Shown here one piece after another: positions 7,028-16,381 of a stretch of DNA of 64,000 nucleotides. The position numbers were made by a program, and so were the translations under genes. Numbering within the stretch: position 1 is the first letter of the stretch; the number at the start of each line of letters is the position of its first letter. The notes under the pieces were generated by a model, which saw only the letters and a program-made list of their open reading frames with translations, searched no databases and was not told the DNA's origin. Source of the DNA: Streptomyces malaysiensis subsp. samsunensis (lineage in GTDB: Bacteria; Actinomycetota; Actinomycetes; Streptomycetales; Streptomycetaceae); assembly GCF_024519315.1 (NCBI RefSeq), contig NZ_JANIIC010000055.1, positions 17,317-81,316 of the forward strand. Reading direction: 5' to 3'.

Positions 7028-8623
7028 CTACGCCTGCGAACCGATGCCGGTCAGCGACCGTACTTCCATCTCCGCCTGCTTCTTGGGATCCGCGGGCTCC
7101 TTGCTGAAGATCGTGCCGAGGAATCCGCAGAGGAAGGAGAGCGGAATCGACACCAGGCCGGGGTTGGTGAGGGGGAACCAGTGGAAGTCCACGCCCTTGA
7201 TGACCGACGTGGAACTGCCCGAGATGGCCGGTGAGAAGATGATGAGCACCAGGCCGGACACCAGACCGCCGTAGATGCTCCACAGCGTCCCGGTCGTGTT
7301 GAAACGCTTCCAGAACAGCGTGTAGAGAATCGTCGGCAGATTGGCGGACGCCGCGAGCGCCAGGGCCAGCGACACCAGGAAGGCCACGTTCTGGCCGTTG
7401 GTGACGATGCCGCCGAGGATGGCCAGGAAACCGATCACCAGCGCCGTCAGACGCGCGACCCGGATCTCCGACCGCGGGTCGGCCTTGCCGCGCCGGATCA
7501 CATTGGCGTACACGTCATGGGCGAACGACGCCGAGGCGGCCAGGGTCAGCCCGGCCACGACCGCCAGGATCGTCGCGAAGGCCACCGCGGAGACGATGCC
7601 CAGCAGCATCGCGCCGCCGATCTCGAAGGCGAGCAGCGGGGCCGCGGAATTCTCGCCGCCCGGGGCGCTCTCGATCCGGTCCGAACCGACCAGGGCGGTG
7701 GCGCCGTATCCGACGATCAGGATCGACAGATAGAAGATGAACATCGACCATGAGCACCAGACCACCGAACGCCGGGCCTCCTTGGCGTCGGGCACGGTGT
7801 AGAAGCGCATCAGCACATGCGGCAGGCTGGAGATGCCGAGGACCAGCGACAGGGCCAGCGAGACGAAGTCGAGCTGGTCCATCGCGTTCTCGCCGTACCA
7901 GCCACCGGGGTTGAGCAGATCCCCGCCCAGAGGGCTGTTCTGCGCCGCCTGGTCGAGGATCGCCGAGAAGCTGAACCCGAACTTGCCCAGGAGGAACACG
8001 CTCATGAAGGTCACGCAGATCAGCAGCAGGCCCGCTTTGATGATCTGCACCCAGGTGGTGCCCTTCATGCCGCCCACCAGGACGTAGAAGACCATCACGA
8101 GGCCGACGCCGGTGATGATGAGGGCCTGCCCGCTCTTGCTGTGCACATTGAGCAGCAGGGCGATCAGACCGCCCGCGCCGGCCATTTGGGCGAGCATGTA
8201 GAAGAACGTGATGACCAGCGTGGAGTTGGCCGCCGCGGCGCGCACCGGGCGCTGCTTCATACGGAAGGCCATCACATCGCCGACCGTGAACCGTCCGGTG
8301 TTGCGCAGCCGCTCGCCGACCAGCAGAAGGGCGACCAGCCAGGCCACCAGCCATCCCACGGAGTAGAGGAACCCGTCGTAGCCGTGGACGGCGATCGCTC
8401 CCGAAATGCCGAGGAAGGAGGCCGCGGAGAGGAAGTCGCCGGACAGCGCGATGCCGTTCTGGACGCCGGTGAAGGCGCTGCCCGCGGCGTAGTAGTCGGA
8501 TGTGGTCGAGTTCCGGTTGGTGGCCTTGTAGACGACGAACAGCGTGATGACGACAAAAGCGAAGAATACGCTCAGGTTGATGATCGGGCTGCCGGTCGTG
8601 CGGGCTGCGATCTGCACTGTCAT
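7028..8623 (-). CDS. Sodium:solute symporter of the acetate/monocarboxylate type (ActP/MctC-like)
   Basis: 531 residues with about 13 hydrophobic helices, the size and pattern of solute:sodium symporters. Landmark stretches are TTSDYYAAGSAFTGVQNGIALSGDFLSAASFLGISG near the N-terminus, VPDAKEARRSVVW in the middle and the conserved GIVSAVAFATILAVVAGL helix, as in acetate permease ActP and MctC. It probably imports acetate, propionate or pyruvate. The start overlaps the stop of the DUF485 gene by 4 nt (ATGA). DUF485 proteins regularly accompany this permease, which supports the assignment. Confidence 0.88.
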   Translation of the reverse strand: MTVQIAARTTGSPIINLSVFFAFVVITLFVVYKATNRNSTTSDYYAAGSAFTGVQNGIALSGDFLSAASFLGISGAIAVHGYDGFLYSVGWLVAWLVALLLVGERLRNTGRFTVGDVMAFRMKQRPVRAAAANSTLVITFFYMLAQMAGAGGLIALLLNVHSKSGQALIITGVGLVMVFYVLVGGMKGTTWVQIIKAGLLLICVTFMSVFLLGKFGFSFSAILDQAAQNSPLGGDLLNPGGWYGENAMDQLDFVSLALSLVLGISSLPHVLMRFYTVPDAKEARRSVVWCSWSMFIFYLSILIVGYGATALVGSDRIESAPGGENSAAPLLAFEIGGAMLLGIVSAVAFATILAVVAGLTLAASASFAHDVYANVIRRGKADPRSEIRVARLTALVIGFLAILGGIVTNGQNVAFLVSLALALAASANLPTILYTLFWKRFNTTGTLWSIYGGLVSGLVLIIFSPAISGSSTSVIKGVDFHWFPLTNPGLVSIPLSFLCGFLGTIFSKEPADPKKQAEMEVRSLTGIGSQA

Positions 8624-9015
8624 TCCTTGCCGACCCCCGCCAGCTCGTGGATCGTGTCCACCTGTGGATCAAGTTTCTTGCGTGCGAAGCGCCGGTATGT
8701 GAGGACGATCGTGATCGTCGATATGAATTGGAGCAGGCCGAAAACGGTGCCGGTGTTGACCGCTCCGAACAGCTTGCGGCTCATGAAGTCGTGGTCATAG
8801 GCCGAGAAGAGAACGAAGGTCATGTACCAGCACAAGAAGAAGGCACTCATGGGGAAGATGAACCAGAGCAGCCGCTTGCGGAGAAGTTTGAACTCCGGGC
8901 TCTGCTGAATCGCCTCGAAGTCGGGCTCACCCGTGTCGTCGACGTACTCGGCGAACCCCGTTCCGGTGGCCCGCTCTGATGGCAAGGAAGCGGGTGGTCG
9001 CACCGATTTATTCAT
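8620..9015 (-). CDS. DUF485 membrane protein, partner of the symporter
   Basis: 131 residues with two transmembrane helices (about 52-75 and 92-112) and the DUF485 pattern FEAIQQSPEFKLLRKRLLWFIFPMSAFF near residues 38-65. It is translationally coupled to the symporter gene, the conserved actP/yjcH-type arrangement. The start is ATG 9015 with a GGAG-type site just upstream; a longer frame from 9087 would add a low-complexity leader without support. It is probably an accessory membrane subunit of unknown mechanism. Confidence 0.85.
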   Translation of the reverse strand: MNKSVRPPASLPSERATGTGFAEYVDDTGEPDFEAIQQSPEFKLLRKRLLWFIFPMSAFFLCWYMTFVLFSAYDHDFMSRKLFGAVNTGTVFGLLQFISTITIVLTYRRFARKKLDPQVDTIHELAGVGKE

Positions 9016-9553
9016 GGTTTCTCCGGGGTTTTTCTGACGAGAACGTCGGTTCGGGGCGCCCGCGCTCGGGCGGCAGGGGAGGGGCAACCGGCGGGCCCCT
9101 GACGCGGCAAGTGTAGTAAGGCGCCGGATGCAGTCAACGCCCGCACCGGCTCGTCAGCGGCGCACGTGGCGGCATGTCATGCTGTGCGTGCGGCTTCGGT
9201 GCCCTTTCGAATATGGCGGGACTGGTCGCTGAATCAATACTTTGTCTCTCCTTCCCGTGTTGTCCATTTTGACGTGGTGTCAGGTTGGCGGCGCCCGCTC
9301 AGGGTTGCGCCTCGAGGACGTTTCGGGGCGCGGCGTTGTGTCCCAACTGTCGCCACTGGTAGAACCTCACCCCGGGTAGCACGGCCCATCGTGCGCGAGT
9401 GTGAGTGCGGTTGAGCATGCCGCTGTGCAGTGAGTCTGCCATTGGCATATGACGGCAGCTCCGCCCTCGCCACGCCCTCCCCCGGCATGTTTGGATAGGT
9501 CCAGGAAAGCAGTCTGCGGGGGTGCTCCCAAGAAGCCGGAGGTAGGTTGATCT
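9016..9553. other. Divergent intergenic region, 538 bp
   Basis: No credible gene. It holds the promoters of the minus-strand DUF485/symporter pair and the plus-strand OFA carrier. Its middle is less G+C-rich than its surroundings (near 9230-9270 and 9420-9500). No palindrome longer than about 8 bp was recognised. Confidence 0.5.
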
Positions 9554-10942
9554 GTGGGTTTCCTCGATCGCTCGCGCATCATCGCAGGGGCGGGCTGGAA
9601 TCGTTGGCTGATTCCGCCGGCGGCGCTTGCGATCCACTTCTCCATCGGTCAGGCCTACGCCTGGAGCGTCTTTAAGATACCCCTGGAAGATTCCCTAGAC
9701 ATCTCGGGAACGGCCAGTGCCCTCCCCTTCCAGATCGGCATCCTGGTACTGGGGCTCTCCGCCGCGTTCGGTGGAACGCTGGTCGAGAGAAAAGGGCCGC
9801 GCTGGGCCATGTTCGTGTCGCTGGTGACCTTCTCCTCCGGCTTCCTGGTCGCCGCGCTCGGCGTCGCCACGCGCAATTACTGGCTGGTCGTTCTCGGGTA
9901 CGGCGGTATCGGCGGAGTCGGCCTCGGTATCGGGTACATCGCGCCGGTGTCCACCTTGATGAAGTGGTTCCCGGACCGGCCGGGCATGGCCACCGGTACG
10001 GCCATCATGGGCTTCGGCGGTGGCGCGCTGATCGCCTCTCCCTGGTCGACGGAGATGCTCGAGGCGTTCGGCGGTGACACCGGCGGTATCGCCCGGACGT
10101 TCCTGGTGCACGGCCTGGCCTACGCCGTGTTCATGTCGCTGGGCGTGGTGCTGGTGCGGGTGCCGCCCGAGGGCTGGCGGCCGGCCGGCTGGACGCCCCG
10201 CGACGACGCGGGGAAGAGGCTCGTCACCACCGCGAACGTATCGGCCAGGAACGCGGTGCGGACACCGCAGTTCTGGTTGCTCTGGGTCGTCCTGTGCATG
10301 AACGTTACTGCTGGTATCGGGGTCCTGGAGAAGGCCGCCCCGATGATCCAGGACTTCTTCCACGACACGGCGAGTCCGGTGAGCGCGAGCGCCGCCACCG
10401 GGTTCGTCGCGCTGCTGTCCCTGGCCAACATGGCCGGTCGCTTCGTATGGTCCTCGGTCTCCGACGTGGTCGGCCGGAAGAACATCTACCGCCTGTACCT
10501 CGGCGCAGGCGCCCTGCTCTACCTCACCCTCATGCTCGAAAAGGACAGCAGCACCGCGCTGTTCGTCGCCTCGACCATGGCGATCCTGTCGTTCTACGGC
10601 GGTGGATTCGCCACCGTGCCGGCCTACCTCAAGGATCTGTTCGGCACCTACCAGGTCGGCGCGATCCACGGCCGGCTGCTGACCGCGTGGTCGATCGCCG
10701 GAGTCGCCGGACCGCTCATCGTCGATTCCATCGCGGATGCCGCGCAGAGGGACGGGCGCACCGGCCCGTCCCTCTACACCTTCTCGTTCTCCCTCATGAT
10801 GGGGCTGCTCATCATCGGCTTCATCGCGAACGAGCTGGTGCGCCCGGTGAATCCGAAGTTCCATGAACCGGAGCCGGCGGTCCGCGAGGAGCCGTTGTCC
10901 CCAGAGGAGACCCCCGATCCCATTCCGGCAGAGAGGCGGTAG
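9554..10942 (+). CDS. MFS transporter of the oxalate:formate antiporter (OFA) family
   Basis: 462 residues and 12 hydrophobic helices. The first helix region IHFSIGQAYAWSVFKIPLE and later SYGYGGIGGVGLGIGYIAP-type and PDRPGMATGTAIMGFGGGA stretches are typical of OxlT-related carriers, which exchange or take up oxalate, lactate or similar carboxylates. The start is GTG 9554 with GGAGGTAGG just upstream. The next gene encodes a tiny membrane protein that regularly follows this family, supporting a two-component unit. It lies opposite an acetate-type symporter, so the area as a whole concerns carboxylate transport. Confidence 0.85.
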   Translation: MGFLDRSRIIAGAGWNRWLIPPAALAIHFSIGQAYAWSVFKIPLEDSLDISGTASALPFQIGILVLGLSAAFGGTLVERKGPRWAMFVSLVTFSSGFLVAALGVATRNYWLVVLGYGGIGGVGLGIGYIAPVSTLMKWFPDRPGMATGTAIMGFGGGALIASPWSTEMLEAFGGDTGGIARTFLVHGLAYAVFMSLGVVLVRVPPEGWRPAGWTPRDDAGKRLVTTANVSARNAVRTPQFWLLWVVLCMNVTAGIGVLEKAAPMIQDFFHDTASPVSASAATGFVALLSLANMAGRFVWSSVSDVVGRKNIYRLYLGAGALLYLTLMLEKDSSTALFVASTMAILSFYGGGFATVPAYLKDLFGTYQVGAIHGRLLTAWSIAGVAGPLIVDSIADAAQRDGRTGPSLYTFSFSLMMGLLIIGFIANELVRPVNPKFHEPEPAVREEPLSPEETPDPIPAERR

Positions 10943-10946
10943 ACCG

Positions 10947-11093
10947 GTGGCCGACGCAGACAGTCCCTCGTCGAACACGGCCGAGGCGGGCGGTTCTCCC
11001 GTCGTCATGGCCGTGGCATGGCTGTGGGTGGCTGTGCCGTTTCTATACGGCCTCTATCAACTCGCCGAGAAAAGCAGCAAGTTGTTCGAGTAA
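10947..11093 (+). CDS. Small one-helix partner of the OFA transporter
   Basis: 48 residues: a polar N-terminus (ADADSPSSNTAEAGG), one transmembrane helix at about 18-40 (VVMAVAWLWVAVPFLYGLY) and the tail QLAEKSSKLFE. It begins 4 nt after the carrier's stop. Such short proteins are found after OFA carriers in actinobacteria and are annotated as a small subunit. The start is GTG 10947; the longer frame from 10863 overlaps the transporter and is not needed. Confidence 0.75.
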   Translation: MADADSPSSNTAEAGGSPVVMAVAWLWVAVPFLYGLYQLAEKSSKLFE

Positions 11094-11237
11094 AGGCGGA
11101 CGCGTCGGCGCATCGCCGCAGCGATGTGCCGGGGCGCCTGCCGGGCGTTCGACTTTCCCCGTCCGGGGAAATCCCAGGAGAAACGGCATCGTGATACATC
11201 CCAGTGGGCAAGCCGGTCCGAGCGCGGAGGGCGCCTC

Positions 11238-14108
11238 ATGACCCCGGGCAGGCATGCGGCCGCGCGCGATCGCTCGCCGTCGTGGTGGGCCGGCGTCGTG
11301 GAATGGCGGAACTGGCGGCTGCCGGTGAAGATGGGCGCCGTTCTGGTGGTGCCCGCTCTGCTCGCCGTCGCCCTGGGCGTCGTGCAGATCCAGCGCGACG
11401 TCCAGCGCGCCAACACGTACGCGGACGTACAGCGGCTGGTCAAGCTGCGCGATGGGCTGATGCCGTTGATCGGCGATCTCCAGATGGAGCGGACCATGTC
11501 GGCCGAGCGGCTGCGCGGCGGTGGCTCCGCCGATCCGGCCATGCTCCGTCGGCAGAACCAGCGCGTGGACCGCGCCCAGGCCGCCGTCACACACACCACG
11601 GAGCGTGCCCACGGGCTCCAAGGGGTGACGGCGAACCGCTACCGCGACGCGTTCAAGCTGCTGGACCAGTTGCCCGCGCTGCGTGCGCAGGTGACGTCCA
11701 AGGACATCGGCTCGTGGACCGCGGTGACCCGGTACAGCAAGATCATCAACAGTCTGCTCGACCTGGACCAGGCACTGGGCAGCCGGTTCGGTGAACCCCA
11801 GCTGTCCGGACCGGCGACCGCGCTGTACGACCTGGAGCTGGTCCAGGAGCAGGTCCACCTCCAGCATGTGATCGTCACGGAGGCCCCCGAGCCGGGCACG
11901 CTGGAGGACCCCAAGCTCATCAGGGCGCTCGTGGAGTCCGACATCCGGATGCGGGACAACCTCAGTGACTTCCGGGCCGTGGCCGCCGCGTCGGACGAAC
12001 GCACCTACCAGCGCACCGTCACCGGCCCGGAGGTCGAACGGCGCACTGAGCTGCTCGATGCCGTGATGTCCCGGCCGGCAGCGCCGAGCGCCGGGCAGAA
12101 CGCCGCCGACACAGCGCCGCCGTTCTCCGTCCGTGACTGGAACCGCAGTTCGGAGGCGACCGGAACCCTGATCCACACGGTGGAGAAGAGGCTCGCCGAC
12201 CGGCTCCGCGTGACCTCCGCCAAATTGCAGGACGAGACGAGCGACCGGGCCGGTGCGGAGTCCGTGCTGCTCTTCGCCGTGCTCCTGCTGGCCCTCGCCA
12301 TCGGGATCGCCATCGCCCGGCATCTGCTGCGGTCGCTGACCGTACTGCGCTCCACCGCGCTCGACGTGGCCGAACGGCGGCTCCCGGAGGCGGTGTCGAG
12401 CATCCGCGAGGGCGAGGTGTCGAGTACGTCGATCAGCGCCGTGCCGGTCCACACCACCGAGGAGTTCGGGCAGCTGGCGCGGGCGTTCGACGCGGTGCAC
12501 GGCCAGGCCGTACGTCTGGCCGCCGAGCAGGCCGCGCTCCGCGGCGACCTGCGGGACACCCTGGTCAACCTCTCCCGGCGCAGCCAGAGCCTGGTGGACC
12601 GGCTGCTGCGCCTGATGGAGCAGCTCGAATCGCATGAAGAGGACCCGGACCAGCTGGCCAGCCTCTTCAAGCTGGACCACCTGGCGACCCGGATGCGGCG
12701 CAACAACGAGAACCTGATGGTGCTGTGCGGCAGCACCCCGGTCCGCCCCTCCGAGCAACGCGTGCCGCTCGACAGTGTGCTGCGGGCCGCGGTCTCCGAG
12801 ATCGAGCACTACCGGAGGGTGGTGGTGCAGCCCGTTCCCGAGGCCGAAGTGATCGGGTACGCTGCCGGTGACCTGGCGCGAATGATCGCTGAGCTGCTCG
12901 ACAATGCCACCGCGTTCTCCCCGCCGGAGACCCAGGTGATCATCAGCAATACACTACGGCTTGACGGTTCCGCACTGATCGAGGTCCGCGACGAGGGATT
13001 CGGGATGAGCGGCGCCGAACTGGCCAAGGCTCATCGTCGCGTAGCGGGGGACGCATCCGTGGAGGTACCGACGTCCCGGCAGATGGGTCTGACCGTCGTC
13101 GGCCGGCTGGCCCGTCGCCACGGCCTCGGCGTGGAGCTGATCTCGGAGCGGGACACCGGTGGCGGACTGCGGGCGGGTGTGCTGGTACCGGCCAAGCTGA
13201 TGCTCGGGGACAGGCCCGCCCTCACCGGCGGCCGGGAGTCCGCACTGCCCGTCCGGCGGGCCTCCGCCAGGACCGCCGAGCCGGCGCGGGCGCACCGGGA
13301 GGTCGGCGGCGTCACCGCGGCACCCCTGCCGCGCCGCACGCCCGACGCCGCCCGCTCGCTACGCGCCGGTGACTCCCCGGCCGCTTCCGGACATACGGGC
13401 CGCTCCCTGCCGACCCGTCCGCGGGCGTTCGCCGATCCCCAGCAGGACGGCGGCGGACTGCCGCGCAGGACACCTCCCGGCAGGACGGGCCACCCCGCCA
13501 AGGCCGGCCATCCCGGCCCGGTCGGCGAGGGCGCACCGGTCGGCGAGGGCGCACCCGAGAGGACCGGTGCCGGGTCAGGCAACGGCGCGGCCCCCGCGGA
13601 CCGCCGTGCCCAACGGCCGCCGGGGCAGCCCACGGTGCCACCCCAGCGTTCGCGTCCGCCCGCCCAGGACGACGCCCCCTCGCCATGGTTCGCCTCGGCC
13701 GCGTCCGAGCACACACCGCAAGGCCCTCCCGGCGAGGAGCGGCCGGACGGCCGCGGGCCGGTGGACCTCCCGGCGGCCCCGGCCCCCCGGCGCCCCGCCC
13801 CCGCCGCGTCCAGAGCCCCGGACGAGAGCGGGCCGGACGCCGTGGCGGAGCCGGGCCGGATCGTCCACGACCGGCCGGGCGTCGCGGAGGCGGGCGGAAC
13901 CACCCCGGCCGGGCTGCCCCGGCGGATGCCGCGCCAGCGCCCGGTCCCGGACCAGGACAAGCCCCGTGCCACCGGAGACCGGCCCACGCCGCGTGCCACC
14001 GGAGACGAGGAGAGCGCGCGGCGCAACGCCGGGCGCACCCATACGTTCCTCAGCAATTACCAGTCGGGCATCCGCCGGGCTCAGCCCGACGGACGCGACG
14101 AGACATAA
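11238..14108 (+). CDS. cvnA: Conservon sensor histidine-kinase-like protein CvnA
   Basis: 956 residues. Transmembrane helix at about 31-50; a periplasmic nitrate/nitrite-sensing (NIT) domain at about 65-300 (RLVKLRDGLMPLIGDLQMER); second helix at about 341-362 (LLFAVLLLALAIGIAIA); HAMP linker; a dimerisation segment (LVNLSRRSQSLVDRLLRLME) and an ATP-binding domain near 540-660 (AELLDNATAFSPPE, then DEGFGM). A long Pro/Arg/Gly-rich tail follows from about 670. CvnA senses at the membrane and works with CvnB and CvnC. CGGAGG at 11225-11230 sets ATG 11238 rather than the longer frame from 11124. A phospho-accepting His of the usual type is not evident. Confidence 0.88.
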   Translation: MTPGRHAAARDRSPSWWAGVVEWRNWRLPVKMGAVLVVPALLAVALGVVQIQRDVQRANTYADVQRLVKLRDGLMPLIGDLQMERTMSAERLRGGGSADPAMLRRQNQRVDRAQAAVTHTTERAHGLQGVTANRYRDAFKLLDQLPALRAQVTSKDIGSWTAVTRYSKIINSLLDLDQALGSRFGEPQLSGPATALYDLELVQEQVHLQHVIVTEAPEPGTLEDPKLIRALVESDIRMRDNLSDFRAVAAASDERTYQRTVTGPEVERRTELLDAVMSRPAAPSAGQNAADTAPPFSVRDWNRSSEATGTLIHTVEKRLADRLRVTSAKLQDETSDRAGAESVLLFAVLLLALAIGIAIARHLLRSLTVLRSTALDVAERRLPEAVSSIREGEVSSTSISAVPVHTTEEFGQLARAFDAVHGQAVRLAAEQAALRGDLRDTLVNLSRRSQSLVDRLLRLMEQLESHEEDPDQLASLFKLDHLATRMRRNNENLMVLCGSTPVRPSEQRVPLDSVLRAAVSEIEHYRRVVVQPVPEAEVIGYAAGDLARMIAELLDNATAFSPPETQVIISNTLRLDGSALIEVRDEGFGMSGAELAKAHRRVAGDASVEVPTSRQMGLTVVGRLARRHGLGVELISERDTGGGLRAGVLVPAKLMLGDRPALTGGRESALPVRRASARTAEPARAHREVGGVTAAPLPRRTPDAARSLRAGDSPAASGHTGRSLPTRPRAFADPQQDGGGLPRRTPPGRTGHPAKAGHPGPVGEGAPVGEGAPERTGAGSGNGAAPADRRAQRPPGQPTVPPQRSRPPAQDDAPSPWFASAASEHTPQGPPGEERPDGRGPVDLPAAPAPRRPAPAASRAPDESGPDAVAEPGRIVHDRPGVAEAGGTTPAGLPRRMPRQRPVPDQDKPRATGDRPTPRATGDEESARRNAGRTHTFLSNYQSGIRRAQPDGRDET

Positions 14109-14138
14109 GGTCTCAGCGAAGATGGACAGGAAGAACCC

Positions 14139-14588
14139 ATGACCTCACCCCAGCTGCGGGAGGTGAGCCAGTTCGGATGGCTGGTCACCAACTTCACCGA
14201 GCGTGTGCCCAATGTGGCGCATGCCGTGGTGGTCTCGGCCGACGGATTGTTGCTCACCGCGTCGGACGGGCTGGCGGCGGATCGAGCCGAGCAGGTGGCC
14301 ACCATTGCGGCGGGGGCCGTCAGCCTCATCCAGGGCGCCGCCCAGTGCCTGGAAACCGGTGATGTGCGCTCGTCCGTGGTCCAGATGGAGCATGGAAACA
14401 TGCTGCTGATGTCGATCAAGGACGGCTCGTGCCTCGTGGTACTGGCGGCGCCGGACTGCGAGATCGGCCAGGTGGCATACGAGATGACCGTACTGGTCGA
14501 CCAGGTCGGCGAGATGCTGACCCCGGAACTCCGCGCCGAATTGCAGGAATTGAACCTGCAAGCCGTGAAGCGGACAGCAGCCCAATAG
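14139..14588 (+). CDS. cvnB: Roadblock/LC7-domain protein CvnB
   Basis: 149 residues and a single roadblock/LC7 fold: FGWLVTNFTERVPNVAHAVVVSADGLLLTAS at the N-terminus, then alternating strands and helices to EMTVLVDQVGEMLTPELR. In conservons this protein binds the CvnD GTPase and the sensor. It lies 30 nt after cvnA, with AGGAAG before the ATG, and is followed by the DUF742 gene. Confidence 0.92.
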   Translation: MTSPQLREVSQFGWLVTNFTERVPNVAHAVVVSADGLLLTASDGLAADRAEQVATIAAGAVSLIQGAAQCLETGDVRSSVVQMEHGNMLLMSIKDGSCLVVLAAPDCEIGQVAYEMTVLVDQVGEMLTPELRAELQELNLQAVKRTAAQ

Positions 14589-14604
14589 GCCGAACGGGGA
14601 GATC

Positions 14605-15216
14605 ATGAGCACCGGTGAAGGCCCTTCCGGGCAGGGACCTGGGAGAGAACAGGGGGCGGAGGACGAACAGACCTTCGCCGACGTGCTCAACGCCTTCAGC
14701 TTCGGCAAAGGCCGACGCGGGCGGAAGACGCCTCGATCCGACGGGAAGCAGGAGCCCCGGTCTCGCCGTGAGGCCGCGGACGCCGGGCCCGACGACCCCA
14801 CGGGAGCCTTCCCGGGGGCGTCGTCGGACCCCGACCAGCCGGCCGTCTGGGAGTCCGAGCACGACGAGAGCCAGGGCCCGGCCTCGCTGGTGCGCGCCTA
14901 CTCCTGGACCGGCGGCCGGACCAGGTCCGACCATCACTTCGAGGTGGAGACCCTGGTCACCACCACCGATCTGGGCCACCGCTCCACCGCCACCCTTCAG
15001 GCGGACCACCGCCCGGTGATCGCGCTGTGCCAGGAGCCGAGGTCGGTGGCGGAGGTGGCGGCCATGCTCTCGGTGCCGCTGGGCGTGGCCAAGGTCCTGC
15101 TCGGCGACATGGCGGAGCGCGGGCTGATCACCGTCCACCGCACGGCCTCCGCGGACGGCGAAACACCGGACGTCTCCCTGATGGAGCGGGTGTTGGTGGG
15201 GCTTCGGCGGATCTAG
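14605..15216 (+). CDS. cvnC: DUF742 protein CvnC
   Basis: 203 residues. A long polar, probably disordered N-terminus (about 1-90) precedes the DUF742 winged-helix-like domain: LVRAYSWTGGRT, then FEVETLVTTT, the helix VIALCQEPRSVAEVAAMLSVPLGVAKVLLGDMAERGLI and the last strand VSLMERVLVGLRRI. It starts 17 nt after cvnB. The fourth conservon gene, cvnD (a small GTPase of about 190 residues), would normally follow or overlap it. Here a terminator hairpin follows directly and no GTPase is present. Confidence 0.9.
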   Translation: MSTGEGPSGQGPGREQGAEDEQTFADVLNAFSFGKGRRGRKTPRSDGKQEPRSRREAADAGPDDPTGAFPGASSDPDQPAVWESEHDESQGPASLVRAYSWTGGRTRSDHHFEVETLVTTTDLGHRSTATLQADHRPVIALCQEPRSVAEVAAMLSVPLGVAKVLLGDMAERGLITVHRTASADGETPDVSLMERVLVGLRRI

Positions 15217-15232
15217 GGGCTGTCTGCGGTTC

Positions 15233-15268
15233 GGCGCGCGAGGATCGAACAGGTCCTCGCGCGCCTTT
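15233..15268 (+). terminator. Terminator closing the conservon
   Basis: A 12-bp perfect stem (GGCGCGCGAGGA with TCCTCGCGCGCC) and a 9-nt loop, followed by TTT, 17 nt after the cvnC stop. Confidence 0.8.
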
Positions 15269-15360
15269 ATGTCCGTCTTCGTGTGTGATGTCCGCCGTGA
15301 TATCCCGGCGCGCTGATTGCTTGTGCGCGTTCCAAGCCGACACTGAGCAGTTTCAAGCTC

Positions 15361-15389
15361 TTGACGTGGCTCGGTCTGATCGGTTTACT
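15361..15389 (+). promoter_or_regulatory. Possible promoter of the GH114/ABC operon
   Basis: TTGACG at 15361-15366, a 17-nt spacer and TTTACT at 15384-15389, about 140 nt before the GH114 start. The -35 element is good and the -10 is weak. Confidence 0.3.
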
Positions 15390-15529
15390 CCCTGGCACGC
15401 CGATGTGGAGTTTTCGGCGGCAGAGGTACGCCCAGCCGGTATGCGGTGCCACCGCGAGTCCGGCCCGAGTCGCCAGGTCGCCGTCCGTGACCGAGGCGGG
15501 GCCGTGCCCCCGGATCATGGAGCTCTGCG

Positions 15530-16366
15530 ATGAGCCTGAACCGTTCGCGCATCCGTACCACTGTGGGCACCGCCGTGGCCTGCGCCTCGGCCGCCGCGGC
15601 CGGTGTTCTCGCCCCCGCCCCCGCCTCGGCCGCCTCGGTCGCCCTTCCCCCGGTCCACGCGGGCTTCGACTACCAGATCGGCGGGGCGTACACCCCGCCG
15701 AGCGGAGTGGGGGTGGTCAGCCGTGACCACAGCGCCTCCCCGGCTCCCGGCCTGTACAACATCTGTTACGTCAACGCCTTCCAGACCCAGCGGATCGGCG
15801 ACCCGGGCGGCCCGGACGACTGGGACCGGGACCTGCTGCTGAAGGACGGCGACGGCGAGGTCGTCATCGACCCGGACTGGGACGAGGCGATCCTGGACAT
15901 CACCACCGACGCCAAGCGGCAGAGCATCGCGCACAAGATCGAGGCCCAGATCGACGAATGCGCCGCCAAGGGCTTCAACGCCCTGGAGCTCGACAACTTC
16001 GACACCTACACCCGGGATGTCGTCAAGGGCGCGATCACCGACTCGCACGCCCAGACCTATATGCGGATCCTCTCCTCCTACGGCCACGGCAAGGGCCTGG
16101 CCGTCGGCCAGAAGAACACCGTGGAACTGGCCCCGAACCACGCCGCCAACGGTCTCGACTTCGCCATCGCGGAGGAGTGCGGCGACCCCGAGTGGAACGA
16201 GTGCTCCCAGTACCTCTCCGCGTTCGGGGACCACGCCATCTTCATCGAGTACACCGCCGCCGGTATGGCGAACGCCTGCCGGTACGGCGACCGGGTGAGC
16301 GTCGTACAGCGTGATCGCGATGTCGTCCCCGAGGGCCACGGCGGATACCTCCGCAAGACCTGCTGA
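15530..16366 (+). CDS. Secreted GH114-family endo-alpha-1,4-polygalactosaminidase
   Basis: 278 residues with a Sec signal (cleavage near ASA-AS, about residue 35), then a single GH114 barrel: HAGFDYQIGGAYTPP at the start, ICYVNAFQTQ, the acidic motif GFNALELDNFD near residue 150 (likely catalytic Asp), GLAVGQKNTVELAP and FAIAEECG. Family members hydrolyse alpha-1,4-linked galactosamine polymers outside the cell. ATG 15530 has GGAG 7 nt upstream. It heads a run with a sugar ABC importer, sugar kinase and GH4 glycosidase, which suggests uptake of its products. Confidence 0.85.
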   Translation: MSLNRSRIRTTVGTAVACASAAAAGVLAPAPASAASVALPPVHAGFDYQIGGAYTPPSGVGVVSRDHSASPAPGLYNICYVNAFQTQRIGDPGGPDDWDRDLLLKDGDGEVVIDPDWDEAILDITTDAKRQSIAHKIEAQIDECAAKGFNALELDNFDTYTRDVVKGAITDSHAQTYMRILSSYGHGKGLAVGQKNTVELAPNHAANGLDFAIAEECGDPEWNECSQYLSAFGDHAIFIEYTAAGMANACRYGDRVSVVQRDRDVVPEGHGGYLRKTC

Positions 16367-16381
16367 CCTCCGGAGGCGGAC

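Noticed and set aside
9230..9500. Small frames on both strands in the 538-bp divergent region
   Set aside because: No ribosome sites, weak third-position G+C bias and no recognisable product; the region is needed for two divergent promoters.
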